A stretch of 16,680 nt of DNA from Caryophanales bacterium UBA2298 (GTDB taxonomy: Bacteria > Bacillota_I > Bacilli_A > Izemoplasmatales > Hujiaoplasmataceae). A program made the translations under genes and the position numbers. Under the pieces are notes generated by a model. That model saw only the letters and a program-made list of their open reading frames with translations. It made no database searches and was not told the DNA's origin. Positions 1 through 7,700 of the stretch are shown here, one piece after another (position 1 is the stretch's first letter; the number at the start of each line of letters is the position of its first letter). The stretch covers positions 13,254 through 29,933 of the forward strand of contig DDWA01000048.1 of assembly GCA_002345425.1 (NCBI GenBank), given 5' to 3'.

Positions 1-28
1 CTCCTAATGTATAATATATTCACTAAAT

Positions 29-56
29 ATTATATCACATAAATTAGCACTGTCAA
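29..56 (-). promoter_or_regulatory. Sigma-A promoter of a heat-shock gene off the left edge
   Basis: The minus strand carries consensus TTGACA (51-56), a 16-base spacer and consensus TATAAT (29-34). A ribosome binding site, TTAGGAG, follows at 1-7. The coding start must therefore lie a few bases beyond position 1. The -35 hexamer sits inside the CIRCE element, so a strong promoter held down by HrcA is the simplest reading. Confidence 0.88.
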
Positions 57-70
57 GTTTTGAGTGCTAA
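44..70 (-). promoter_or_regulatory. CIRCE operator (HrcA binding site)
   Basis: On the minus strand this is TTAGCACTC, nine bases, then CAGTGCTAA. It matches the HrcA operator consensus TTAGCACTC-N9-GAGTGCTAA with one mismatch. It overlaps the -35 hexamer of the promoter at 29-56, which suits repression by HrcA. The controlled gene would be on the minus strand just beyond the left edge. CIRCE normally governs hrcA-grpE-dnaK, groES-groEL or, in Mollicutes relatives, clpB or lon. Which one applies here cannot be seen. Confidence 0.93.
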
Positions 71-78
71 TATTTTAT

Positions 79-108
79 TAAAAAATAGGAGAGATTTCTC
101 TCTCCTAT
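79..108 (-). terminator. Intrinsic terminator of thiT
   Basis: Just past the thiT stop codon, the minus strand has a perfect 10-bp stem (ATAGGAGAGA pairing with TCTCTCCTAT, 85-94 with 99-108), a four-base loop, and a run of six T. It separates thiT from the heat-shock promoter downstream. Confidence 0.93.
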
Positions 109-114
109 CAGAGC

Positions 115-738
115 TTATTGGTCTAGATTCGTTGTCAATAAATCTCTTTTAAACATTATCACACCTACCAAGATACAAAAGACTAGTGATGCGGCCATAT
201 ACGGTAGATTGTAAACTACAAACGAATAAATAAACGGGCTGACATTAGCACCATAAGTTTCATTGAACCAGCTTGTATAACTACCCCAAATTAAAACACC
301 TGATATTCCATGTGATAGATAACGAATAACTGAAGCTAAAATCATTCCCATAATGAAAGGCCTTATTTTTGTTAGTGCATCTTTAAAGATACCTGCTAAT
401 CCTAATAATGTAAATGGGATTATATAATCTAGAAGATAGACTAAAATTAGTTTCAACCAACTCGGGCCAATATAGTCTGATTCTGGAATGGCGGCAATTA
501 CACCACTTGAAATCATTCCGGCAATCATAAGTTGAATAACAGCGAAGATAAAACCGGCAAATAGACCTGTCTTAACACCACGTCTGTAAGCAATGATAAA
601 AATCGGTAACATTGCTGGAGAAATACTACCGCCCCAAGGAAATATACCTTGAGATAAAATACCAAAAACAACATCCAACACAACTGCTACACCTACAAGG
701 ATAGCAACTTCTGCATAAACTCTAATTTCTTTTTTCAT
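115..738 (-). CDS. thiT: ThiT-type thiamine ECF transporter S component
   Basis: This is the substrate-binding membrane subunit of an energy-coupling-factor importer. It captures thiamine and works with the shared EcfA/EcfA'/EcfT module, which is encoded elsewhere. The 207 residues are strongly hydrophobic, with about six membrane segments, and close to the family's usual length of about 190. Family marks are FPWGGSIS (33-40), which includes Trp35, then SHG (142-144) with His143, Trp151, and Tyr176-Asn177. These correspond to residues that line the thiamine pocket in lactococcal ThiT. The start ATG is preceded by GAGGGAG. A TPP riboswitch in the leader independently supports thiamine as the substrate. 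The gene is followed by its own terminator, so it is probably monocistronic, possibly with some read-through from pdp. Confidence 0.93.
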   Translation of the reverse strand: MKKEIRVYAEVAILVGVAVVLDVVFGILSQGIFPWGGSISPAMLPIFIIAYRRGVKTGLFAGFIFAVIQLMIAGMISSGVIAAIPESDYIGPSWLKLILVYLLDYIIPFTLLGLAGIFKDALTKIRPFIMGMILASVIRYLSHGISGVLIWGSYTSWFNETYGANVSPFIYSFVVYNLPYMAASLVFCILVGVIMFKRDLLTTNLDQ

Positions 739-766
739 TTAAATCTCCCTCACTTTTTTATAGGGA

Positions 767-790
767 CAAAAAAAGCCCCTTAAAAAGGGA
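767..790 (-). terminator. Riboswitch-controlled intrinsic terminator in the thiT leader
   Basis: The minus strand carries CCCTT-TTT-AAGGG followed by C and seven T, between the TPP aptamer and the thiT ribosome binding site. This is the expected expression platform: TPP binding would favour this hairpin and stop transcription before thiT. Confidence 0.85.
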
Positions 791-799
791 CCTAATAAG

Positions 800-892
800 T
801 ATTGGTATACTCCTACGCTGGCATTATCCAGATCAGGTAAGGTCTATAACAGGATAGTTATACTCTCAGCCCGGTTCCCCAAGCTCCCTAAT
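800..892 (-). ncRNA. TPP riboswitch (THI element)
   Basis: Read on the minus strand, the conserved aptamer blocks appear in order: AGGGAGC near 884-890, GGCTGAGA near 864-871, ACCTGATCTGGATAATGCC near 820-838, and CAGCGTAGGAG near 809-819. P2 (AGC/GCT) and P3 (TTGG/CCGG) pairings can be drawn. I could not draw a convincing long P1, so the outer ends are approximate. It lies directly upstream of thiT and a T-tailed hairpin, so control is probably by transcription termination when thiamine pyrophosphate is plentiful. Confidence 0.96.
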
Positions 893-902
893 TCATAATT
901 TA

Positions 903-930
903 ATTATAGCACATATTCAAGAAATAACAA
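903..930 (-). promoter_or_regulatory. Promoter of the TPP riboswitch-thiT transcript
   Basis: The minus strand has TTGTTA (925-930), a 16-base spacer, and TATAAT (903-908) preceded by TGC, an extended -10. It begins between the pdp stop codon and the riboswitch. I see no clear terminator after pdp, so read-through into the riboswitch is also possible. Confidence 0.7.
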
Positions 931-943
931 TTAATAAGATTTT

Positions 944-2236
944 TTAAGAAATTATTTCTTTTATGATATCGCTTTGATCTACTTTTTTCGATACAATTTC
1001 GTAAGCGTTATCTAATAAATCGTAGATATCTTGACTAACGGTTTTATTAGCGTAAATAAAGCAAAGCGTTTCGTCTTTTTGAATATGATTACCAACTTTT
1101 TTATTTAACACAATACCTACCATTGGGTCAATATCATCTTCTTTAGTTGCTCTACCTCCGCCTAGTTTCATTGAAGCTAAACCGATATTTAAAGCTTTAA
1201 TATTTTTGATATATCCATTTTTAGTAGATTTAAATGGAATGATATCTTTAACTTTTATGAAGTCGTCTAAATCTTCTATATGACCGCCTTGACTGTTAAT
1301 GAATTCATAGAATTTTTTTAAAGCTTTGCCATTATGAAGATTTTCTTTAGCTAATTTAGTGGCTTCTTCTAGGCTTTTGGCTTGATTAGCATAATAAACC
1401 ATGTATCCAGCAATAGTCACGCACAGGTCTTCTAGATCCTTAGGGCCTTTGCCCTCTAGCGTTTCGATTGCTTCTTTTACTTCCAAGCGATTACCAACAG
1501 CTAAACCTAGAGGTTCATCCATTGAGGTGATAAAAGCAGAAACTTTCTTATCAAAAGCTTTGCCGATAGCTACCATAATATTGGATAATTTTCTTGCTTC
1601 TTCGATTGTTTTCATGAAAGCTCCATCACCAATTTTTACATCAAGACAAATGACATCTGCATCACTGGCTAATTTCTTAGACATAATGCTAGATGCAATT
1701 AATGGTATTGAAGGTACAGTTGCCGTTACATCTCGAAGAGCATATAACAATTTGTCGGCAGGAACTAACTTTTTAGTTTGACCTGCTACGGCTATATTGA
1801 TTTTATTAACTTGGTTGATAAATTCATCCTCGCTAAGATCAATTCTCATGCCGGGAATACTTTCCATTTTGTCTAATGTACCACCGGTATGTCCTAAACC
1901 TCTACCTGATAATTTAGCTAGTTTAGCACCTAGTGAAGCGACAAGTGGGCCAAGAACTAGAGTTGTCTTATCGCCTACTCCTCCAGTTGAATGTTTATCG
2001 ACTTTAATTCCCGCAATTTTTGATAAATCAATGATATCACCACTGTAAAGCATTGCTTTAGTTAGGTGAGCTGCTTCTTCATTATTCATTCCTTGAAAAT
2101 ATATTGCCATTAAAAGTGCACTGATTTGATAATCAGGAACATCGCCTAAAACATAGCCGTTAATCACAAAGTCAATTTCTAATTCGCTTAAAATTTGACC
2201 GTTTCTTTTCTTTTCAATAATATCTACTACTCTCAA
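944..2236 (-). CDS. pdp: Pyrimidine-nucleoside phosphorylase
   Basis: Catalyses phosphorolysis of thymidine, deoxyuridine and probably uridine, releasing the base and (deoxy)ribose 1-phosphate in the cytoplasm. The 430-residue length is normal for the family. The N-terminal alpha domain is followed by the phosphate-binding KHSTGGVGDK (81-90). The family signature SGRGLGHTGGTLDKMES lies at 110-126, and ALRDVTATV and SSIMSKK (about 166-188) supply Arg168, Ser183 and Lys187, equivalents of base-contacting residues in thymidine phosphorylase. The start is TTG: no in-frame ATG precedes residue 43, and AGAGGTG sits seven bases upstream. The neighbouring genes are not the usual deoC-cdd-nupC set. 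A divergent phosphatase gene shares the upstream region. Whether it prefers thymidine alone (DeoA type) or all pyrimidine nucleosides cannot be settled by eye; Firmicutes enzymes of this form are usually Pdp. Confidence 0.95.
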   Translation of the reverse strand: MRVVDIIEKKRNGQILSELEIDFVINGYVLGDVPDYQISALLMAIYFQGMNNEEAAHLTKAMLYSGDIIDLSKIAGIKVDKHSTGGVGDKTTLVLGPLVASLGAKLAKLSGRGLGHTGGTLDKMESIPGMRIDLSEDEFINQVNKINIAVAGQTKKLVPADKLLYALRDVTATVPSIPLIASSIMSKKLASDADVICLDVKIGDGAFMKTIEEARKLSNIMVAIGKAFDKKVSAFITSMDEPLGLAVGNRLEVKEAIETLEGKGPKDLEDLCVTIAGYMVYYANQAKSLEEATKLAKENLHNGKALKKFYEFINSQGGHIEDLDDFIKVKDIIPFKSTKNGYIKNIKALNIGLASMKLGGGRATKEDDIDPMVGIVLNKKVGNHIQKDETLCFIYANKTVSQDIYDLLDNAYEIVSKKVDQSDIIKEIIS

Positions 2237-2243
2237 TCTAATT

Positions 2244-2250
2244 CACCTCT
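2244..2250 (-). promoter_or_regulatory. Ribosome binding site fixing the TTG start of pdp
   Basis: AGAGGTG on the minus strand, seven bases before the TTG at 2234-2236. It supports the non-ATG start and excludes a shorter product beginning at residue 43. Confidence 0.8.
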
Positions 2251-2263
2251 TTTAAGTAATAAT

Positions 2264-2292
2264 ATTATACACCATTAGCCTATTTATGTAAA
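2264..2292 (-). promoter_or_regulatory. Sigma-A promoter of pdp
   Basis: The minus strand has TTTACA (2287-2292), a 17-base spacer and consensus TATAAT (2264-2269), about 28 bases before the TTG start. It is back-to-back with the promoter of the divergent phosphatase gene. Confidence 0.78.
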
Positions 2293-2300
2293 TAAAACCT

Positions 2301-2316
2301 ATGTAAACATTTTCAT
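2301..2316. promoter_or_regulatory. Possible cre-like (CcpA) site between divergent promoters
   Basis: ATGTAAACATTTTCAT matches the catabolite-response consensus WTGNNARCGNWWWCAW except for A in place of the central G. It lies upstream of both the pdp and the phosphatase promoters. Nucleoside catabolism operons in Bacillus are CcpA-controlled, so the location is plausible. The lost central G and the AT-rich setting make chance similarity quite possible. Confidence 0.3.
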
Positions 2317-2326
2317 AGCATTTTAT

Positions 2327-2354
2327 TTTAAATTAAGCGTTTATATAGTATAAT
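2327..2354 (+). promoter_or_regulatory. Promoter of the histidine phosphatase gene
   Basis: A consensus TATAAT (2349-2354) lies 15 bases before the start codon, with a weak TTTAAA (2327-2332) 16 bases upstream of it. The SD-like GGTGA at 2361-2365 follows. The short leader leaves little room for other control. Confidence 0.6.
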
Positions 2355-2369
2355 ACATATGGTGATAAA

Positions 2370-2957
2370 ATGACTGAAATCTATCTTTTGCGACATGCTG
2401 AAACTGACGCAAATAAAAACTTCATAGTTCAAGGAAGAATGGATAATCCAATTAATGCAACAGGGATAAAACAAGCTTTAGAAACAGGTAAATATTTAAA
2501 AGGTTTAAATATTAATTTTGATTTAGTTATTTCTTCTCCTTTAAAACGCGCTTATAAAACCGCTGATTTAATCAATCACGGTATGGTTATCTCCAGACCG
2601 ATAATAATGGACAAGAATTTGATTGAAAGAAATTTTGGTGATTACGACGGCAGAAAGATTAGTGATGATTATTATGATTTAACTAGAAATGGTTTGATTC
2701 CTAATATGGAAACTGATGAAGTGCTTGAAGAAAGAGTATTGAAAACTCTTAAAGAAATTGCTGAAAAATATGATGATAAAAGACTATTAATCGTGACGCA
2801 TTCCCATGTAATCAAAGCGTTCTTAAATCATTTTATCGAAGATTTTACTTATATGACATTTTTACATAATTGTTCGCTAAACCGAATAAATTATGAAAAC
2901 GGAGAGTTTAAAATTCTTGAATATAATATCAACCCATTAGAAAATGAAAAGGCTTAA
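2370..2957 (+). CDS. Histidine phosphatase family protein (phosphoglycerate mutase-like)
   Basis: A cytoplasmic phosphatase of the branch-1 histidine phosphatase superfamily, using a phosphohistidine intermediate. At 195 residues it fits the small phosphatases (PhoE, GpmB, CobC types) rather than the roughly 230-250 residue glycolytic mutases. The catalytic motif LRHAET is at 7-12, with His9 the nucleophile and Arg8 beside it. SSPLKRAYKT (55-64) supplies Arg60. Glu86 in IERNFGDYDG is the likely proton donor, and THSH (143-146) supplies the second His144. The substrate cannot be read from sequence; neighbouring pdp makes a sugar- or nucleotide-phosphate conceivable, but that is only a guess from position. 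The start ATG follows GGTGA at five bases. The gene ends inside a strong terminator. Confidence 0.9.
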   Translation: MTEIYLLRHAETDANKNFIVQGRMDNPINATGIKQALETGKYLKGLNINFDLVISSPLKRAYKTADLINHGMVISRPIIMDKNLIERNFGDYDGRKISDDYYDLTRNGLIPNMETDEVLEERVLKTLKEIAEKYDDKRLLIVTHSHVIKAFLNHFIEDFTYMTFLHNCSLNRINYENGEFKILEYNINPLENEKA

Positions 2958-2981
2958 TTCAGATGAATTAAACCTTTTTTT
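2949..2981 (+). terminator. Intrinsic terminator after the phosphatase gene, probably bidirectional
   Basis: AAGG, a mismatch, TTAATTC, a four-base loop, GAATTAA and CCTT are followed by seven or more T. The stem contains the stop codon of the plus-strand gene. On the minus strand the same hairpin is followed by TTTTCATTTTC, so it can also end the converging nucleotidase transcript, whose stop codon is at 2980-2982. Confidence 0.88.
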
Positions 2982-4614
2982 ATATTACTGAACGAAATAT
3001 TTCTTGGTAAAAATAGTTTAGTGGAGCAGTGTAACTTGTACCGCTATTAGGGCTGAAGGAATTATTGCTGTTGAGCAAATCTTCTACTAAAAGATTTCTG
3101 ATTAAAACACCTGTATTTGTTATGTCTTGACCGTCAAGGAAATCATATTCTACTTTATCAAAGATATAATCAACTGCTCCAATTGTATAATATTGTTCAG
3201 AGTTAATAGCGATATCATTGATATAGACTATTGTCCCATCAAAACTAATACCATCATCGAAAACGACATCTCCCCCGTTGTAATAGATATCTTTGTAGAA
3301 ATCAATTACTTGTTGACCGGTAAGTTTTGACGTTTTTATGAAATTATCAAATGGATATATTACTACTAGTTCTCCCATAGTTAATTCTCCATATCCCATT
3401 TCTGTTCTAAACCCGCCTGAATTAACGGCTCCGATGTCTATTCCTAGGTAGTCTCGAATAACAGAGGCTCCCCATGGTGCAAGCTCATCGCGGTAATATG
3501 TGCCTTGAGAAAAAGTAAGGACTTGATTGACAAAGTTTAAATATGTTACGTCGTTTTTATAAGTATCAAAAATACTGGAAACTTCAGAGTCATAATTATA
3601 AATTTCTCCATCAGTATAGGTTTTTCCTTGAGAAAAAGTAATTACTTCATTTACTAAATCATATGTTAATTGGATTCTTACAAATAAAGAATACTTGTTT
3701 GAGGAAGCTTGTGCGTAAATCAAATCTGTACCTTCTCTTTGAATTGTACCAATTTCGCTTTGATGTGTATGAGCATTGAAAACTACATCAACGCGACTAT
3801 CACCCGATAAATTAGCAATATCATAATTAAAATATGATCCAGAATGAGCATAAACGACAATTATATCAGCGTCTTGTTCAGTTCTTAAGTAACTAGCATA
3901 CTCTTCTATTACTGTTACTGGGTCTAAGAAGAGAATATTTTCAACTCTGGAAGCACTGATTGAATTTATCACATCACCGATTACGCCGATTACTCCAATT
4001 TTAATGCCATTATTTTCATAGAGAAAATATGGTTGAGTAAATTCTAGTGGTTCTAAAGTGTCTTTATAAACAATATTGGCAGCTAGAAATGGAAACTTTG
4101 CTTCACCGTTTGTTTCTAATCCATCATTATACTCAGCAATTTTTTCAATTCCCCAATCAAACTCATGATTACCGATAACGAAGCCGTCAAAATCAACAGC
4201 GTTCATTGCTTCAACGATTGGTCTGCCATAGTAATAGTTAGAGATAGCTGTACCCTGAAAGATATCACCATTTGCTAATGCTAATACATTTTCATAATTA
4301 TTCTTCATATATCTTATTTCATCGCTTATTTTTGCGAAACTTTCAAAATTCAAATAAGCACCACCATGAAAATCATTGATCGAATAAAGGTAGATATCTT
4401 GAAGTGGCTTACTGATAATTTCTGTGGTTGCGGTGGTATCAGTTGTTGAAGGAAAGGTTGTTAATTCAGTTGTCGTTTCAATAATAGAACTTTCGACTGT
4501 AGTTGTTGAAGTGGTTGTTGGTAAAAGTGTAGTAGATTGTGTGGTTTTAGTATCACAACCAAGTAATAGTGTCAACAACATCAACGATGTCAATATCAGT
4601 ATTTTTTTCATCAT
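2980..4614 (-). CDS. Surface lipoprotein 5'-nucleotidase/UshA-like metallophosphatase
   Basis: A predicted lipid-anchored enzyme outside the membrane that removes phosphate from nucleotides or related esters. Residues 1-20 form a lipoprotein signal ending in LLLGC, with Cys20 lipidated. A Thr/Ser-rich linker follows (about 22-68). The calcineurin-like metal domain shows NDFHG (80-84), NGD (115-117), GNHEFDWG (148-155), His256 in YAHSG and NAHTH (279-283), together the two-metal site. The C-terminal nucleotidase domain has NSGGFR (397-402) and YPFDN (419-423), the usual base- and sugar-binding segments. The 544 residues are full length for the family. Two adjacent ATGs exist: AAAGGAG is three bases from the first and six from the second, so 4611 is the more likely start. 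With pdp nearby it fits nucleotide scavenging, but the exact substrate (5'-NMP, cyclic nucleotide, UDP-sugar) is unknown. Confidence 0.92.
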   Translation of the reverse strand: MMKKILILTSLMLLTLLLGCDTKTTQSTTLLPTTTSTTTVESSIIETTTELTTFPSTTDTTATTEIISKPLQDIYLYSINDFHGGAYLNFESFAKISDEIRYMKNNYENVLALANGDIFQGTAISNYYYGRPIVEAMNAVDFDGFVIGNHEFDWGIEKIAEYNDGLETNGEAKFPFLAANIVYKDTLEPLEFTQPYFLYENNGIKIGVIGVIGDVINSISASRVENILFLDPVTVIEEYASYLRTEQDADIIVVYAHSGSYFNYDIANLSGDSRVDVVFNAHTHQSEIGTIQREGTDLIYAQASSNKYSLFVRIQLTYDLVNEVITFSQGKTYTDGEIYNYDSEVSSIFDTYKNDVTYLNFVNQVLTFSQGTYYRDELAPWGASVIRDYLGIDIGAVNSGGFRTEMGYGELTMGELVVIYPFDNFIKTSKLTGQQVIDFYKDIYYNGGDVVFDDGISFDGTIVYINDIAINSEQYYTIGAVDYIFDKVEYDFLDGQDITNTGVLIRNLLVEDLLNSNNSFSPNSGTSYTAPLNYFYQEIFRSVI

Positions 4615-4645
4615 GAACTCCTTTTATTATTTAGTAAGTACTATA

Positions 4646-4673
4646 ATTATATAATAAATATCAACTTTATCAA
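4646..4673 (-). promoter_or_regulatory. Promoter of the nucleotidase lipoprotein gene
   Basis: The minus strand has TTGATA (4668-4673), a 16-base spacer and consensus TATAAT (4646-4651). The -35 abuts the T-tail of the preceding gene's terminator, so the lipoprotein is transcribed on its own. Confidence 0.72.
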
Positions 4674-4708
4674 AGAAAAACTTACCACAGAAATTTCTGT
4701 GGTAAGTT
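4672..4708 (-). terminator. Intrinsic terminator of the giant repeat-protein gene
   Basis: A perfect inverted repeat at 4679-4708: AACTTACCACAGA pairs with TCTGTGGTAAGTT around a four-base loop. On the minus strand the tail is TTTTTCTTT. It lies 24 bases past the stop codon. On the plus strand it is followed by TCTTTTT, but no plus-strand gene uses it. Confidence 0.92.
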
Positions 4709-4731
4709 CTTTTTAAATTAATAAATTATTA

Positions 4732-7700
4732 TTACATTCCATAGTTAGTGAATACATTATTGATTCCTGCTTCAGTTAAGAAAGTTAAAGGATCGCTATT
4801 CATATAATCACTATTTGCTGGCCAATAAGGATCTGGATCAGCAAGCATCATTGTTTCTAGTTCGTCTGTTAAAATATTTCTAACAATCATCGAGTCTAGA
4901 ACGATATCTCTTTGTGCTGGTGTAAGTGACGTCACTGAAGTCACATTAAAGCTAATGCTTGTGAAGTCAGCTCCTGTAAATTGTTGAGTTGCCAGAATGA
5001 AATTCTTGACAGCTGATTTAATTGTGATTGTGATTGTGTAAGTAGTGACATCTTCGGCTAGAGTAGGAATTGAGTCAGAAATTGCGGCATTTCCCCTTAA
5101 CATGTTATCAATTGTTACATGCAAGGAATTGCTTAATAAGATTTCATCAATTTGCGTTGATGTTAAATTTGTAATTGTACTTGAATTAAATGCATCATTA
5201 TAGTCAGTTAAACCAAGAGTAGAGAAACCATTAAGCATGTTGATTAATTCGATTTTATGAATTACATTAGATGGAACACTGTTCACTAAGATTGCGGTTT
5301 TTTCTGTTGTTGGGACTAATAAACTAGTTGTTCCGACTGCAGCTGTTTCATCGCCAGCAACATCCAAGAAGTAATCTGAAACTGTAGCTTGCATGATGAA
5401 TGAATTAAAGAAAATATTCTTATCAACTGCTTGAATTTCGGTTGGACCGACTGAGAAACTATCAAAATCTAAATTAGGAATTGCGAATAAATCAATTGCA
5501 ATGAAGAAATTTTCTAATTCAGTTTTTTCAATATAGGTTACGTCGGTATAAACAATCCGTAAATCTTGAGAAGATAGGTCTTGATCAGGAATTACAAGTG
5601 ATGTCGTCGCCGAAGTTAAAATCATATTTGAAACTGTAGCTTGCATACTCGCTGATTCTAAAGCCAAGTCCATATTGTCGATAAATGTTTGAGCATTGAT
5701 TTCTAGATCTAAATCATTGACATCAGTGTAACCCATAGCAATCATAGTTGCTAAGATTGCTTTAATTTCGTCTTTTACAACATATTCAACCGCTACTACT
5801 CCTGTTTCAACTATCAAATCATTGCCAGCTTCATCTTGTTCAGGTATGAACAGTAATGAAGATCCTAAATCAAATAATTGATCAGATATTGTTGCGTGAA
5901 GAATTGCAGATTCAAGTAATTGCGTTCTTTTTGCATCGTCATTAAGATTTGCAAAATCAAATGATGTAAAGGTATTAGGATCAGTAACTCCTAGCAAGTC
6001 TAAGCCATCGACTAAAGCTTGTAGTTCTATTTTTTTAATATAAGTTGTTGTTCCCACAACAGTCAATATATCTAGATTATCGACATCTTTTTCTGGAACG
6101 ATTACTGTAGGACCAATATTAATTATCGTATCAGAAACGGTTGCGTGAATTATTGCTGAATTCATTAAAACAGTAAAATTATTTTTTAATAGTGATGTGT
6201 CATCTAAATCAATTAAATTAAAATCAGTGATATTCAAATGATATAAAGCTCTGAAAACATCATATATTTCCGTTTTATCAACATAACTTATTGAACCAAC
6301 AGTAGTGATTATTTGATTAGATAAGTCATCTGATGTCGGAACTTTTAAAGCACCACCAACAGATGTGTCTAAATTGATAATAACATCTGAGATTGTTGCA
6401 TGAATGATTTCCGAATCAAGCAAAATCGTAACTTTTGCACTATCAAGATCATCTAAAGCACTATTTTCTAAACGGTCGATAAATGTTGCATCAAAACCAA
6501 CACCACTAAAATCAGTGAGTTGTAAAACGTTTAAAGCTTTAAACATATTTTTTAATTCAAGTTTTGTAATTACACTTTCTGAAAGTCCTTCAACTAATAT
6601 CGTAGTATTGACTGAATCAGGAATGATAAAATCACTAGTTTCTAAAGTGTTAAAGTAATTTCCCACTGTAGCGTAAATAATATTTGAAGCAAAGAAAGTA
6701 TCAATATCAGTTTCAGTTAATTCTAAGACCTTAATTGGGTCAAATGTTGGTTCTAAACCAGATGTGTCGATTATCAGTTTAACTGACTCGATGGTTGCGA
6801 CTAATTCATCTTTAGTAAAATATCCATTTTCATCATAAATTACATCTGGGAATACCAAAGGCATATCGCCAAAATCCATTTCTGTGAACAGGTCGGATAT
6901 TGTTGCTCTTATTACATAAGAATCAAAGAATGTCACGATTTGATCAGTTTCCATATCAGTAATAAAACTGATATCGAGATTTTCAAAATCAAGTGTATCG
7001 GAGATATCTAAAAGAGTGTTGAATGCGTCTAGGATTTTCCTTAATTCACCTTCTAGCACACCGTCATCTCGCCAAACAACATCAGCTGGGATAATGAACA
7101 TAGATAAGGCAGCGGTTTCTGAAGTATCACTTAAAATACTGATAAGTGCTTCAGATACAAGTTGTGAATCTAATAGAATTGTTAAATCTATATTGCTGAC
7201 GGCAGCTAAAGTAACAGTAATATCATCATTCATTAAATCTTCGAAACTGATGTCTGCTTCGATAATTTCAGCAAATATCTCTCCTAAAGCCAAAAATTCG
7301 GCTTCTAAATCTAAATCATCAGGTACTGTAATTACCAAAGCATCTTCTCCTTCGGGATTTTCTAGCATTGGTAAAAGTAAAGTTTCAGTGATTAATAGAA
7401 TAACCTCTGAACCCGAGATATCATTAAACAGTTCTCTAACAGTTTCTCCGGTTACTTCTATTTGTTCTACTGAGCCTTCACCACCGATAAAGCCAGCTCC
7501 ATTTAAAATATCAAATAAAGCGCCGCCAATTCTACCAATAGTTGCTAATTCTTCTTCAAAATCAATTGAACCGTCATATAAGGTTTCCACATCGATTGGT
7601 AGTTCTTCATCGTACCTTTGAGCTGCATATTCGATTGCTAAAGGTACAGCTGATACTACTAATTTGGAATTAGATATTACTTGGAAGATATCTCTAATTT

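Noticed and set aside
1401..2048. Two plus-strand open frames opposite pdp
   Set aside because: The minus-strand frame encodes an unmistakable phosphorylase with its full motif set; the plus frames are shadows without start signals.
4679..4708. Perfect inverted repeat considered as a regulator operator
   Set aside because: It lies just past a stop codon with a T-rich tail on the same strand, which is the pattern of an intrinsic terminator.
7016..7621. Plus-strand open frame of 201 codons opposite the giant protein
   Set aside because: It is Ser/Lys-rich, low-complexity antisense of an acidic coding region, has no ribosome binding site, and matches no recognisable family.
4858..7668. Regular periodicity of about 250 bp, considered as a DNA repeat array or CRISPR-like structure
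   Set aside because: The period follows protein motifs in one long frame, the DNA of the units is widely diverged, and there are no short identical repeats with unique spacers.
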